Assembly: GCA_949373155.1 (NCBI GenBank)
Contig: CASICK010000002.1
Coordinates: forward strand, 248,001 to 312,000
DNA: 64,000 nt
Source of the DNA: an uncultured Synechococcus sp.
GTDB lineage: Bacteria; Cyanobacteriota; Cyanobacteriia; PCC-6307; Cyanobiaceae
Direction of reading: 5' to 3'
Positions 56,276 through 64,000 of the stretch are shown here, one piece after another (position 1 is the stretch's first letter; every line of letters starts with the position of its first letter). The position numbers were made by a program, and so were the translations under genes. Under the pieces are notes generated by a model that saw nothing but the letters and a program-made list of their open reading frames with translations, made no database searches and was not told the origin of the DNA.

Positions 56276-57373
56276 TTATGCGCCCTCTCGTTTGAGTTGT
56301 CTCCAATAGAGAGCTGCTTGCACCGTGATGAGCACGACAACGGCTGGCAGCACAACGCAAAGCATGATGAGGCGAAATTCGTCTGACCACGACGACAGCC
56401 CTGTGCGTGGAAGAACGTTGTCAGTGATGTAGAGGACGTATAGGCCAACCAGTAATCCACCCTCAAGTCTGGAAATTCTTCCTTTGGTCCAGAAGATTGG
56501 TAGGCAAGCCAGGCTGGTCAGAATCATCACAGGCATGTCGTCATGAATTAAATCGGGAGTGACATTCAGACCCCTTGCTCCTGCCGCCAAGGCACCCCCA
56601 GCAAGGACGAGGAGAAGATTTAAGAGACAACTACCAACCACGTTGCCGATAGCGAGATCGGTTCTCCCTCGCAATGCGGCGACGAGAGAGGTAATTAATT
56701 CAGGCATGGAGGTGCCAGCCGAAACAATGGTGAGTCCGATCACCGCCTCACTCACACCGAGGCTTAAGGCAACGGCGCTGGCTCCTTTCACCAACAGGTT
56801 GGCGCCGAAGCCAAGAACAACGATGCCCACCACCAGTCGAACCATTGCTTTGATCCAGCCCTGCTTGGCGGTTCCCAAGTCAATCTCTGGTTCGGCAGGC
56901 TCCATCTCCTCTGGTTCCTCCCGCGCGGTTCGGATTTCCCAGACGGTGTTGATGACAAGAGCCAGCAACAGAGCAACGCCTGATTGCCAGGTCACACGTC
57001 CTGCAGATGCCATCCCCCAAGCCGCCGCCGATACGGCGAGCAGAAGGGGGACATCCCGTCTCACCAAGCGACTTTCCACTCTCAGAGGAAGAACTAGAGC
57101 GCTGCAGCCGAGTACGACCAACACATTGAAAATGTTGCTTCCCACCACGTTGCTGACGGCGAGGGCATCTGCCCCTTGCAGCACCGAACTGATACTGACA
57201 AAGAATTCAGGCGCACTCGTTCCAAGCGAAACCACTGTTAGGCCAATGACCAGCTGAGGGACGCCGAGGATGACGGCAAGAATCACCGCACCTTGTACGA
57301 ATAACTCTCCCCCTCCGAAGAGGAGTCCGATTCCCACCAAGAGCTCGAGGGTAGAGATCAGAAAGTCAGGCAT
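56276..57373 (-). CDS. CaCA-family cation antiporter (YrbG-like)
   Basis: A 365-residue membrane protein with ten hydrophobic segments in two inverted repeats. The alpha-repeat motifs are VSLGTSAPEFFVSISSVLQG and VSAGTSMPELITSLVAAL, each followed by NVVGSNIFN or NVVGSCLLN. Members exchange Na+ or H+ for Ca2+. It is divergent from bicA, with 97 bases between starts. Because BicA needs a Na+ gradient, a link to sodium homeostasis is possible, but that is inference. Confidence 0.9.
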   Translation of the reverse strand: MPDFLISTLELLVGIGLLFGGGELFVQGAVILAVILGVPQLVIGLTVVSLGTSAPEFFVSISSVLQGADALAVSNVVGSNIFNVLVVLGCSALVLPLRVESRLVRRDVPLLLAVSAAAWGMASAGRVTWQSGVALLLALVINTVWEIRTAREEPEEMEPAEPEIDLGTAKQGWIKAMVRLVVGIVVLGFGANLLVKGASAVALSLGVSEAVIGLTIVSAGTSMPELITSLVAALRGRTDLAIGNVVGSCLLNLLLVLAGGALAAGARGLNVTPDLIHDDMPVMILTSLACLPIFWTKGRISRLEGGLLVGLYVLYITDNVLPRTGLSSWSDEFRLIMLCVVLPAVVVLITVQAALYWRQLKREGA

Positions 57374-57470
57374 TGCTCCTTGCTTCTTCAGAAACCATCT
57401 TCTCTGCTGGCCTCGACGGCTGCAAAGTGGAAGAGACTTAGCATCATCAAACTTCCAAGGAGAGACTCTG

Positions 57471-59147
57471 GTGCTCCTGAATTACATCAGCACCCGCAAC
57501 CTCCGAGGTGATGCCTTTGGTGGGCTGACGGCAGCTGTGGTTGCACTTCCGATGGCGCTGGCTTTTGGGGTGGCTTCTGGTGCTGGTGCGGCGGCAGGCC
57601 TCTGGGGTGCTGTGATTATTGGCCTGGTGGCAGCACTGTTTGGCGGGACATCCACGCTGATCTCAGAGCCCACCGGTCCGATGACGGTGGTGTTCACCGC
57701 GGTGATTCTCAATTTCACTAGCCAAATCCCAGACCGAGCGACAGCGCTTGCTCTGGCTTTCATGGTGGTGATGCTTGCAGGCCTTTTTCAGATCCTGTTT
57801 GGGCTATGTCGATTAGGCAGATACATCACGATGATGCCTTACACCGTGATCTCAGGCTTTATGTCTGGCATTGGTGTGATTCTGGTCATTCTTCAGTTGG
57901 CCCCATTTTTGGGTCAGAGCAGTCCAACTGGTGGTGTGATTGGGACATTAACCAGTCTTCCCCAATTGATTTCAGGCGCACAACCACTGGAGTTTTTGTT
58001 AGCGCTGATTACCCTGCTAATTCTTTGGTTTACGCCTGAAAACTGGAAGCGTTTTTGTCCTCCCCAGCTTCTTGCTCTTGTTGTGGGAACAATTCTCTCG
58101 CTAACCGTATTTGCGAATGTTGGATTGAGCCGAATTCCAGAGTTTTCAGCTGATTTTCCTAGCTTTCAGCCCCCTACCTTTTCAGCAATCACCCCAGACT
58201 TACTTCGATTAATGGTGGTGAACGGAGCTGTGTTGGGAATGCTTGGTTGCATTGATGCTCTGCTTACTTCTGTTGTGGCAGACAGTTTAACTAGGACAGA
58301 ACATGATTCTAATAAAGAATTAATTGGACAGGGCTTAGGGAATTTGGTGTCTGGTCTATTTGGTGGTTTGCCTGGTGCTGGCGCCACGATGGGAACGGTT
58401 GTCAATATTCAGGCAGGCGGTCGCTCAGCTCTTTCAGGAATAGTGAGAGCCATGATCTTGATGCTTGTCATTTTGGTGGCAGCACCTTTGGCTTCGCGAA
58501 TTCCCTTAGCGGTGCTTGCAGGAATTGCCCTGAAGGTTGGCTTTGACATCATCGATTGGAGTTTCTTAAGGCGGGCGCATCAATTGTCGATGAAGGCGGC
58601 TTGTATTACTTACGGAGTGATTGGCCTCACGGTTCTTGTTGATCTGATTTGGGCGGTCTTTATTGGTGTGTTTGTTGCCAATGTTCTAACGATTGAACGG
58701 ATGACAGCTCTTCAGTCTAAGGGTGTGAAAACGATTAGTACCACTGATGATGATGTGATTCTTCCGCCTGAGGAACAGGACCTTCTTGATCGGGCATCTG
58801 GTCGACTATTGCTCTTCCATCTCACCGGTCCGATGATTTTTGGTGTTGCCAAAACCATTAATCGAGAGCACAACGCGATTGAAGAATGTGAGGCTGTGTT
58901 GTTTGATCTCAGCGAAGTTTCTCATCTCGGTGTAACCGCATCCCTGGCACTTGAAAATGCAATCAAAGAAGCCATTGAAGTAGGTCGTTTGGTGTATGTG
59001 GTTGTACTTCCTGGGGCGACACGCAAGCGTTTAGAAAAACTCAAGCTTCTGAATCTCTTGCCAGAACATCATGTCAGCGCAAATCGCTATGAGGTGTTGT
59101 TGCATGCCGTCAATCAATTGCCTCAACTGCATGAGCTCTCTTCCTAG
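57471..59147 (+). CDS. bicA: SulP-family bicarbonate transporter BicA
   Basis: A 558-residue Na+-dependent bicarbonate importer. The GTG at 57471 (VLLNYISTRNLRGDAFGGLT) is chosen as start; upstream residues overlap the antiporter on the other strand. The 14-helix membrane part includes SEPTGPMTVVFTAVILNFTS, LPGAGATMGTVVNI and VLAGIALKVGFDI. The cytoplasmic STAS domain occupies about the last 110 residues (LLLFHLTGPMIFGVAKTINR). BicA supplies bicarbonate to the carboxysomes coded nearby. It directly abuts pyrC. Confidence 0.9.
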   Translation: MLLNYISTRNLRGDAFGGLTAAVVALPMALAFGVASGAGAAAGLWGAVIIGLVAALFGGTSTLISEPTGPMTVVFTAVILNFTSQIPDRATALALAFMVVMLAGLFQILFGLCRLGRYITMMPYTVISGFMSGIGVILVILQLAPFLGQSSPTGGVIGTLTSLPQLISGAQPLEFLLALITLLILWFTPENWKRFCPPQLLALVVGTILSLTVFANVGLSRIPEFSADFPSFQPPTFSAITPDLLRLMVVNGAVLGMLGCIDALLTSVVADSLTRTEHDSNKELIGQGLGNLVSGLFGGLPGAGATMGTVVNIQAGGRSALSGIVRAMILMLVILVAAPLASRIPLAVLAGIALKVGFDIIDWSFLRRAHQLSMKAACITYGVIGLTVLVDLIWAVFIGVFVANVLTIERMTALQSKGVKTISTTDDDVILPPEEQDLLDRASGRLLLFHLTGPMIFGVAKTINREHNAIEECEAVLFDLSEVSHLGVTASLALENAIKEAIEVGRLVYVVVLPGATRKRLEKLKLLNLLPEHHVSANRYEVLLHAVNQLPQLHELSS

Positions 59148-60230
59148 ATGACCTCCATGGAGCGTCTGGTCATGCGTCGTCCGGATGATTGGCATGTCCA
59201 TCTCCGAGATGGGCCCATGTTGGAAGCGGTGCTGTTTGCAACGGCCAGGGTTTTTGGAAGGGCGGTTGTGATGCCGAACCTGCGCCCACCCATCACAACG
59301 GTGGAGGCTGCGCGTGGCTATCGCCAGAGGATCGTGGATGCGCTCACCGAAGGCGTGGCTTTTACACCGTTGATGACTGCGTATCTGACGGATGATCTTG
59401 ACCCCAACGAGTTGGAGCGAGGTTTTATTGAGGGGGTGTTTGCAGCAGCGAAGCTGTATCCAGCCAATGCCACCACCAATTCAGCAGCTGGGGTAAGCGA
59501 TCTGGTTTTGATTGCGCCTTTGCTGGAAAGGATGGAGGCAATCGATATGCCTTTGCTCATCCATGGAGAGGTCACCGATCCAGAGGTGGATGTGTTTGAT
59601 CGGGAGGCGGTGTTTATTGAACGGCATCTCATCCCTTTGCGTGCGCGTCACCCTGGATTGCGGATTGTTTTAGAGCACATCACCACAGAGCAAGCTGTGG
59701 ATTACGTGGCCAATGGAGACCAACGGTTGGCTGCCACAATCACGCCCCATCACCTCCATCTCAATCGCAATGCGATGTTTGTGGGTGGCTTGAAAAGCGA
59801 TTTCTACTGTCTTCCTGTAGTCAAGAGGGAATGTCATCGTCGTGCTCTGGTGAAGGCGGCGACGAGTGGCCTTCCTTGTTTCTTCCTCGGTACAGATTCA
59901 GCGCCCCATCCCCGATCGGGTAAGGAGTCAGCCTGCGGTTGTGCTGGCATTTTTAACGCCATGCATGCCATGGAGAGTTATGCCGCTGTATTTGAACAGG
60001 AGGGTGCACTGGATCGCTTGGAGGCTTTTGCGAGTGAATTTGGTCCGCGCTTTTACGGTTTGCCCTTAAACACCGACACCATTGCGTTGGTGCGTCAGCC
60101 ACAGATCGTGCCCCAGCAGCTCACTCTTCCTCAAGCTGGTTTAGAGGATCTGGGCTCTGGCGAAGCGCCTGTGTTCTTTCATGCCGGAGAGTCTCTCGCT
60201 TGGTCTGTTGACTTGATGGGTCGGGATTAA
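59148..60230 (+). CDS. pyrC: Dihydroorotase
   Basis: A 360-residue zinc enzyme of pyrimidine synthesis, class II. The metal motif is DWHVHLRDG near residues 14-22, and the ligand segments [13 protein letters not shown] and [13 protein letters not shown] follow. The carboxylated Lys lies in [12 protein letters not shown]. The ATG at 59148 follows the bicA stop without a gap; ATG at 59157 is also possible. No other pyr genes are near. Confidence 0.95.
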   Translation: MTSMERLVMRRPDDWHVHLRDGPMLEAVLFATARVFGRAVVMPNLRPPITTVEAARGYRQRIVDALTEGVAFTPLMTAYLTDDLDPNELERGFIEGVFAAAKLYPANATTNSAAGVSDLVLIAPLLERMEAIDMPLLIHGEVTDPEVDVFDREAVFIERHLIPLRARHPGLRIVLEHITTEQAVDYVANGDQRLAATITPHHLHLNRNAMFVGGLKSDFYCLPVVKRECHRRALVKAATSGLPCFFLGTDSAPHPRSGKESACGCAGIFNAMHAMESYAAVFEQEGALDRLEAFASEFGPRFYGLPLNTDTIALVRQPQIVPQQLTLPQAGLEDLGSGEAPVFFHAGESLAWSVDLMGRD

Positions 60231-60464
60231 GGGATCTGCATCACGTTCGATCCATCTGAAGTGGCTCGGGCTTGTCTCGCTGGACCGAATCAGGGGGATC
60301 AGGTCGGTGAAGATGATGTTTCTGCGATTGGCTTCATGCCTCCGTCCTTAGGCACACTCAGAAAATGGTTGACATTGCTTTGACGGCATGAGCCCAGAGG
60401 TGCCCCTCTGCCTTCTGCTTTTAAAACTGGAAGATGTGATTTGTTTAGACCACGTCTTGACTGA

Positions 60465-60550
60465 TGGGGGCGGGGGGACTTGAACCCCCACAGACATTTC
60501 TGCCCAAACGATTTTAAGTCGCGTGCGTCTACCGATTCCGCCACGCCCCC
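60465..60550 (-). tRNA. tRNA-Leu (anticodon UAA)
   Basis: On the minus strand, acceptor arms GGGGGCG and CGCCCCC pair and an A discriminator follows. The D-arm TGGCGGAATCGGTAGACGCA is typical. The anticodon loop reads CTTAAAA, which gives anticodon TAA and a stem CGA. The long variable arm and the T-arm GGGGGTTCAAGTCCCCC complete an 86-base class II tRNA. The 3' CCA is not encoded. The gene has no group I intron, although this tRNA often carries one in cyanobacteria. Confidence 0.95.
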
Positions 60551-60607
60551 GCGTGCCATGCAGGCTCGCACCGACATCTTAGATTCACCCCAATCAGGTC
60601 GTTTTCT

Positions 60608-60859
60608 GTGTTCATCGATAATCTCCTGTCTTCGGTCTCCTCAGACACGCTGCTTGTGATCGGTGGCTATGTGGCTTTGGGTGGCCTCTACCTTGTCGTG
60701 ATGCCACTTGCACTCTTCTTTTGGATGAATCGGCGCTGGCACGTCATGGGGAAGATTGAGCGCTTCTCTGTGTATGGGCTGGTTTTCTTCTTCTTTCCAG
60801 GAATGATTGTGTTCGCACCATTCCTTAATCTCCGCCTCAGCGGTCAAGGGGAGGTTTAA
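60608..60859 (+). CDS. ndhL: NDH-1 subunit NdhL
   Basis: An 83-residue membrane subunit of the photosynthetic NDH-1 complex, which interacts with ferredoxin-binding NdhI. It contains [20 protein letters not shown] and [20 protein letters not shown], separated by [17 protein letters not shown]. This two-helix pattern is specific to NdhL. The start is GTG at 60608. It is followed after four bases by the DUF3007 gene and then trpA, a conserved cyanobacterial order. Confidence 0.92.
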   Translation: MFIDNLLSSVSSDTLLVIGGYVALGGLYLVVMPLALFFWMNRRWHVMGKIERFSVYGLVFFFFPGMIVFAPFLNLRLSGQGEV

Positions 60860-60863
60860 GTCC

Positions 60864-61211
60864 TTGACGCGTGCCGGTGTTCTCAAGCTTGGTTTAGGTC
60901 TATTACTCGCTGGGGGTGTTGGATTCTGGCTATTCAAGGCCGCAGGGTTTGAGGGGTTTTCAGCAGGAATCGCTGCTGAGGCTGTGTTGGTGGTGATTGT
61001 CGTGGGCTGGACAGGCTCTTACCTCTTCAGGGTGGTGACGGGGCAGATGACGTACATGCAGCAGCGACGCCGTTACCGAAAGGAGTACGACCAACTCACA
61101 ACCGATCAGCTTCAGGCTCGTTTTGATGCCTTAAGTCCGGATGAGCAGCAAGCCCTGCTCGCATCTCTCAATTTGGATGAGTCTGAATCGGAACAGACCA
61201 CAGAACCGTAG
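60864..61211 (+). CDS. DUF3007 membrane protein
   Basis: A 115-residue protein from the TTG at 60864 (LTRAGVLKLGLGLLLAGGVG). Two membrane segments are followed by TYMQQRRRYRKEYDQLTTDQ and an acidic tail that ends ESESEQTTEP. The function is unknown. Its constant position after ndhL hints at a role with the NDH-1 complex. The ATG at 60807 in this frame overlaps ndhL and is rejected. Confidence 0.82.
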   Translation: MTRAGVLKLGLGLLLAGGVGFWLFKAAGFEGFSAGIAAEAVLVVIVVGWTGSYLFRVVTGQMTYMQQRRRYRKEYDQLTTDQLQARFDALSPDEQQALLASLNLDESESEQTTEP

Positions 61212-61239
61212 GCTCCGTTAATCAGACCCTCTGCTTTCT

Positions 61240-62046
61240 GTGACGGAACAACTTTCCAGGATTGAAGCGGTTTTCTCCCGAACGGCTCAGGAACAACGCA
61301 TGGCATTGATGCCATTTCTGATGGCAGGGGATCCAGATTTGAGCTCAACAGCTGAAGTGCTCCTGAGCCTTCAAGCCAATGGCGCTGACATTGTGGAGCT
61401 TGGCATCCCCTACACGGATCCATTGGCTGATGGGCCTGTGATTCAGGCTGCTGCCTTTCGGGCCTTGGCGCAAAAGACCACGCCGGCGAAAGTGATCGAG
61501 ATGTTGGCTGGCTTGAAAGATCAGCTCAGCATGCCTGTGATTCTGTTTACGTACACGAATCCGCTTCTCAATCGAGGACCGGAGCGCTTCTTTGCGGAAG
61601 CTGCTGCTGCTGGTGCTGCAGGCTTAGTGGTGCCTGATCTTCCTCTAGAGGAAGCAGAGAGATTGTCTCCTTTGGCTGCAACGTTTGGATTGGATTTGGT
61701 CTTACTGGTTGCACCAACAACTCCACAAAATCGGATGCAGAGGATTGCTGAATCCAGTCGTGGTTTCACTTACCTGGTGAGTGTGACGGGTGTGACCGGA
61801 GAGCGCGTCAAACTCCAGGATCGCGTAGCGACTTTGGTCAGCGATTTAAAGGCATGTAACAGCCGTCCGGTAGCCGTTGGGTTTGGGATTTCTGGTCCCG
61901 ACCAAGTTTTGCAAGTGAAACAGTGGGGGGCTGATGGTGCAATTGTTGGCAGTGCTTTGGTTAAACGAATTGCAGCTGCATCGCCTGGGAACGCTGCCCT
62001 AGAAGCGGGAGAGTTTTGCCGGCAACTTAGGGAAGCTGCTGGATAA
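61240..62046 (+). CDS. trpA: Tryptophan synthase alpha chain
   Basis: A 268-residue TIM-barrel subunit that cleaves indole-3-glycerol phosphate. Catalytic Glu is in [19 protein letters not shown] and the Asp in the same block. [13 protein letters not shown] and [11 protein letters not shown] are conserved, and the phosphate site is [10 protein letters not shown]. The start is GTG at 61240 ([14 protein letters not shown]). It closes the ndhL-DUF3007-trpA series; trpF is about 55 kb away. Confidence 0.96.
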   Translation: MTEQLSRIEAVFSRTAQEQRMALMPFLMAGDPDLSSTAEVLLSLQANGADIVELGIPYTDPLADGPVIQAAAFRALAQKTTPAKVIEMLAGLKDQLSMPVILFTYTNPLLNRGPERFFAEAAAAGAAGLVVPDLPLEEAERLSPLAATFGLDLVLLVAPTTPQNRMQRIAESSRGFTYLVSVTGVTGERVKLQDRVATLVSDLKACNSRPVAVGFGISGPDQVLQVKQWGADGAIVGSALVKRIAAASPGNAALEAGEFCRQLREAAG

Positions 62047-62198
62047 TCTACCTAGCTGATCGATGCCGTTGTTGCAACAACATCCAAGCGAAGGTTCCTT
62101 AGGGCAATCTTCAATAACGATTTCATGAATACAAGTAGTTTGTACACCTAAAAGATGTCATTCTATCTTTAACTAAATACTTTCAGAGGGATGGACCA

Positions 62199-62468
62199 AT
62201 GGCACGTTTTGTACTTTGGGGAACATATTGTGATGGCGCTCTGCAAAAGCGTGAGCCTTTTCGAGATGAGCATCTTGCTGGACTGCGTGCTCTCAAAGAA
62301 AACGGAACATTAATCACGCTGGGTCCTACAGAAGGCAGTACGCACGTGTTTGCGATTTTTGAATCAGACAGCAAAGCAAGCGTTTGTGCGCTGCTTGAAC
62401 AAGACGTGTATTGGCGTGAAGGGATCTGGACTCAGCTGGATGTTTATCCCTGGGTCCAGGCATTTTGA
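62199..62468 (+). CDS. YciI-like protein
   Basis: An 89-residue protein with the ferredoxin-like YciI fold. The pattern includes DEHLAGLRALKENGTLITLG and HVFAIFESDSKASVCALLE, with the conserved His and Asp (DEH) typical of the family. The function is unknown; some members are dehydrochlorinase-like. It is separated from trpA by 152 bases with no recognisable gene. Its last 25 bases overlap the convergent cytochrome gene. Confidence 0.85.
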   Translation: MARFVLWGTYCDGALQKREPFRDEHLAGLRALKENGTLITLGPTEGSTHVFAIFESDSKASVCALLEQDVYWREGIWTQLDVYPWVQAF

Positions 62469-62776
62469 GCTTGTTGCCAAACCCATTCGGCCACAATCAG
62501 ATCCCCACCCTCACCGAGGGCATCGGCGTAACCACTCATTTGTCCGATTCCTTCTCGGGCCACTTGCGCAATGGCCTCACTGCTATCAAGTCCACGCTTT
62601 GTTAGAGCTTTGATCTTGAGTGTGCGCCCTCGACGAATAATGTTTTCTCCATTGGGGTGGCAGCTCGCGCAATTGTTTTGAAATAAAGAGGCTCCCGACT
62701 CAGCGGCGAGTGCAGTTGATGGCCAAAAGAGCATCAGGGCAAGCAGGATTGATGAGAGGAGTCGAACCATGCTCAC
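62444..62776 (-). CDS. c6-like c-type cytochrome
   Basis: A 110-residue secreted cytochrome. The signal peptide is MSMVRLLSSILLALMLFWPS followed by TALAAE. The heme site is CASCH near residue 36, and the probable Met ligand is in GIGQMSGYADAL near residue 80. The mature length of about 85 residues fits cytochrome c6. However, the usual MPAFGGRL segment is altered, so it is more likely a c6 paralogue than the main PetJ. It probably acts in the thylakoid lumen or periplasm. Confidence 0.85.
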   Translation of the reverse strand: MSMVRLLSSILLALMLFWPSTALAAESGASLFQNNCASCHPNGENIIRRGRTLKIKALTKRGLDSSEAIAQVAREGIGQMSGYADALGEGGDLIVAEWVWQQAQNAWTQG

Positions 62777-62863
62777 AGAGGGTGGTAGAGCAATAGTTTG
62801 CTTCTTTGTTTGGCGGCGTGCTGATGCTTGTCTCGATTGTTGGCAGGATTAGAGAATTGATGG

Positions 62864-63445
62864 ATGTTCCCGTTGGCCGAAAAGGATCTTCAGCGATTCC
62901 TTCAGAAAGTGAATCATCTGAATGGCTTGGTTCAGTCACTTCACGAGCATCCTGAGCGACGTGAGCAGCTCGCCGCTTGTGACGACCACAACTCAGTTGT
63001 GCAACTTTCCCGTTCCTGGGGGTTTGAGATCGCTCGACGATGGGGGGATGGAGAGGGCGCAGCCCTTGATAGGCCGTCTAATAACTTGTTCCTCGGGCGA
63101 GATTTAGATCCTGGAGAGGAGCAAGAGCGGATGCTTTGCCAAGGTCCTGATTGGCGCTTGATGCGGATCGAGTCCTGCGAGGCTTCCAGCTCCGAAGGGT
63201 TCTGGTACGACCAGGTTGAAAACGAGTGGCTGACCTTGATGCGTGGCAGTGCCAGATTGCAATTCAAGGATCCCGAGGAATGGGTTGATCTCAGCGTGGG
63301 TGATCAGCTCTTGATTCCAGCCCATCGTCGCCACCGCCTAGTGAGGACAGATCCGCATCCTGGGACGCTATGGCTTGCTCTGTATTGGCATGTGAACTCC
63401 ACTCCTCCTGTCTTGCCGCTGAATCAAGAGGGGTTGAGCGTTTAA
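62864..63445 (+). CDS. Nif11-like domain fused to a cupin domain
   Basis: A 193-residue protein. Residues 7-62 (DLQRFLQKVNHLNGLVQSL, then CDDHNSVVQLSRSWGFEIA) have the form of the Nif11 leader domain. Such leaders usually precede small peptide natural products. The C-terminal half, about residues 95-180, is a cupin (VENEWLTLMRGSARLQF, VGDQLLIPAHRRHRLVRTD) with two metal-binding His. No peptide-modifying enzyme is seen nearby. The 3' end overlaps the PsiE-like gene on the other strand by 155 bases. Confidence 0.75.
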   Translation: MFPLAEKDLQRFLQKVNHLNGLVQSLHEHPERREQLAACDDHNSVVQLSRSWGFEIARRWGDGEGAALDRPSNNLFLGRDLDPGEEQERMLCQGPDWRLMRIESCEASSSEGFWYDQVENEWLTLMRGSARLQFKDPEEWVDLSVGDQLLIPAHRRHRLVRTDPHPGTLWLALYWHVNSTPPVLPLNQEGLSV

Positions 63446-63863
63446 CGAGCCAGTAGGAGCCGGCAAGGGCAATCGAAGCGATGCCAAGCCCAATGAGAAG
63501 TTGTGGTTTGTTCTCAGACCCTGCAGGTAAAACAATCACTTTTCGGGCAACAGCCGTTAGAGCTGTTACAAGGACAAGTTCGATTTGGATGACATGTTTC
63601 CTGAGGTAGCTGGTGACGTTCTGAAGGACTTCCAGGGCGATCAGGACGGTTAAGAGATCTCCAAGAATTTTGATGAGCCCATCACCGAGCCAATAGGAAT
63701 TGCGATCGGTGTAAATCAGCGCAAGGCTGACGCGAATGGTGAGTTGGATCAGGGCCGCCACAATCACCACGGCTGTGATGACTGTGAGCAGCTTGGCTAC
63801 TTGTTGCTCAGCGGAGTCAACGAGTAGCAAGAAGGATCGACGCTTGCGACGGGCCTGAGGCAC
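63291..63863 (-). CDS. PsiE-family membrane protein
   Basis: A 190-residue protein with four hydrophobic segments. ILGDLLTVLIALEVLQNVTS and HVIQIELVLVTALTAVARKV are typical of phosphate-starvation-inducible PsiE. The last 50 residues (from about SAARQEEWSSHANTEQ) are polar and non-conserved, and they are antisense to the cupin gene. The stop of a shorter ancestor may have been lost. The role is unknown; in E. coli the gene responds to phosphate limitation. Confidence 0.82.
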   Translation of the reverse strand: MPQARRKRRSFLLLVDSAEQQVAKLLTVITAVVIVAALIQLTIRVSLALIYTDRNSYWLGDGLIKILGDLLTVLIALEVLQNVTSYLRKHVIQIELVLVTALTAVARKVIVLPAGSENKPQLLIGLGIASIALAGSYWLVKRSTPLDSAARQEEWSSHANTEQAIASQDADLSSLGGGDDGLESRADHPR

Positions 63864-63869
63864 GGCTGA

Positions 63870-64000
63870 TCAGTTGGTGAATGGGTTGTAGTGAGGCTTC
63901 GCAGGGGTCGTACCTGCAGGGTTCTCGATTTTGGTATTACAAGTGATTGAACCGTCGTCTCCAGTCACGCAATCGGTTGGCACCACAGTGCTGCCTGGCC
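63870..64000 (-). CDS. C-terminal end of a secreted-type hypothetical protein, cut by the window
   Basis: The frame is open from the window edge to a stop at 63870-63872. The 42 visible residues (VVPTDCVTGDDGSITCNTKI then PAKPHYNPFTN) have two Cys and a Pro-rich end. The ending YNPFTN and the Cys pair are typical of small secreted proteins found in many copies in marine picocyanobacteria. I cannot name the function. Only the 3' end is visible. Confidence 0.6.
   Translation of the reverse strand, partial: PGSTVVPTDCVTGDDGSITCNTKIENPAGTTPAKPHYNPFTN

Noticed and set aside
60395..60410. Six-pair stem CAGAGG/CCTCTG downstream of pyrC
   Set aside because: The stem is short and the T-rich tail is broken, so I do not call it a terminator for pyrC or the tRNA.
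60299..60577. 92-codon minus-strand frame
   Set aside because: It reads through the tRNA-Leu gene and has no domain; the tRNA fully explains the conserved part.

Overview
The window is chromosomal DNA of a marine picocyanobacterium, almost certainly a Synechococcus of subcluster 5.1. The evidence is form IA Rubisco inside a complete alpha-carboxysome cluster (csoS1D, csoS1A, rbcL, rbcS, csoS2, csoSCA, csoS4A, csoS4B, csoS1E), the low-affinity CO2-uptake NDH-1 genes, ado/aar, psaM, both protochlorophyllide reductases and BicA. Gene density is high and intergenic gaps are short. I see no insertion sequence, prophage or CRISPR array.

Layout. 1-5244: 3' part of a creatininase-family gene, then the alkane pair ado-aar, accA, an SDR gene and folE. 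5288-10866: a secreted protein, trpF, a site-2-type protease, a lipoate ligase-like protein, a TauE exporter, a PiT-like membrane protein and a CRR6-like protein. 10946-16518: tiny psaM, a single-pass FtsB-like protein, por, and chlN-chlB-chlL on the opposite strand. 16588-17106: a long hairpin followed by what looks like a broken gene for a secreted acidic protein. 17126-27075: the carboxysome cluster. 27155-31651: ndhF4-ndhD4-chpX. 31652-36464: a visibly AT-rich, sparsely coding island with ferredoxin, a hydrolase, a thioredoxin-reductase-like flavoprotein lacking the usual NADPH motifs, and flavodoxin. 36465-37623: acRAF and CbbX, the Rubisco assembly and repair genes, which the island separates from the rest of the CO2-concentrating genes. 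37628-47989: housekeeping and transport genes, an htrA/transferase operon and dnaA. 47986-56189: a ParB-like gene, gor, and a minus-strand operon of two DUF2231 proteins, a CuA-less terminal oxidase (ctaC-ctaD-ctaE) and a GMC oxidoreductase. 56276-64000: a cation antiporter, bicA, pyrC, tRNA-Leu(UAA), ndhL-DUF3007-trpA, a YciI-like protein, a c-type cytochrome, a Nif11-cupin fusion, a PsiE-like protein and the end of one more gene.

How the genes work together. About a third of the window serves inorganic carbon acquisition: BicA imports bicarbonate, the NDH-1/ChpX complex hydrates CO2, the carboxysome holds CsoSCA and Rubisco, and acRAF and CbbX assemble and reactivate Rubisco. A second theme is electron flow: ferredoxin/flavodoxin, the disulfide flavoprotein, NdhL, CRR6, PsaM, the terminal oxidase and a c-type cytochrome. 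The observations most worth following are the oxidase operon, the AT-rich redox island, the hairpin with its decayed gene, a repeat in the carboxysome leader, and a tandem repeat in the disordered N-terminus of CsoSCA. All names rest on motif recognition and gene context; no database search was run.
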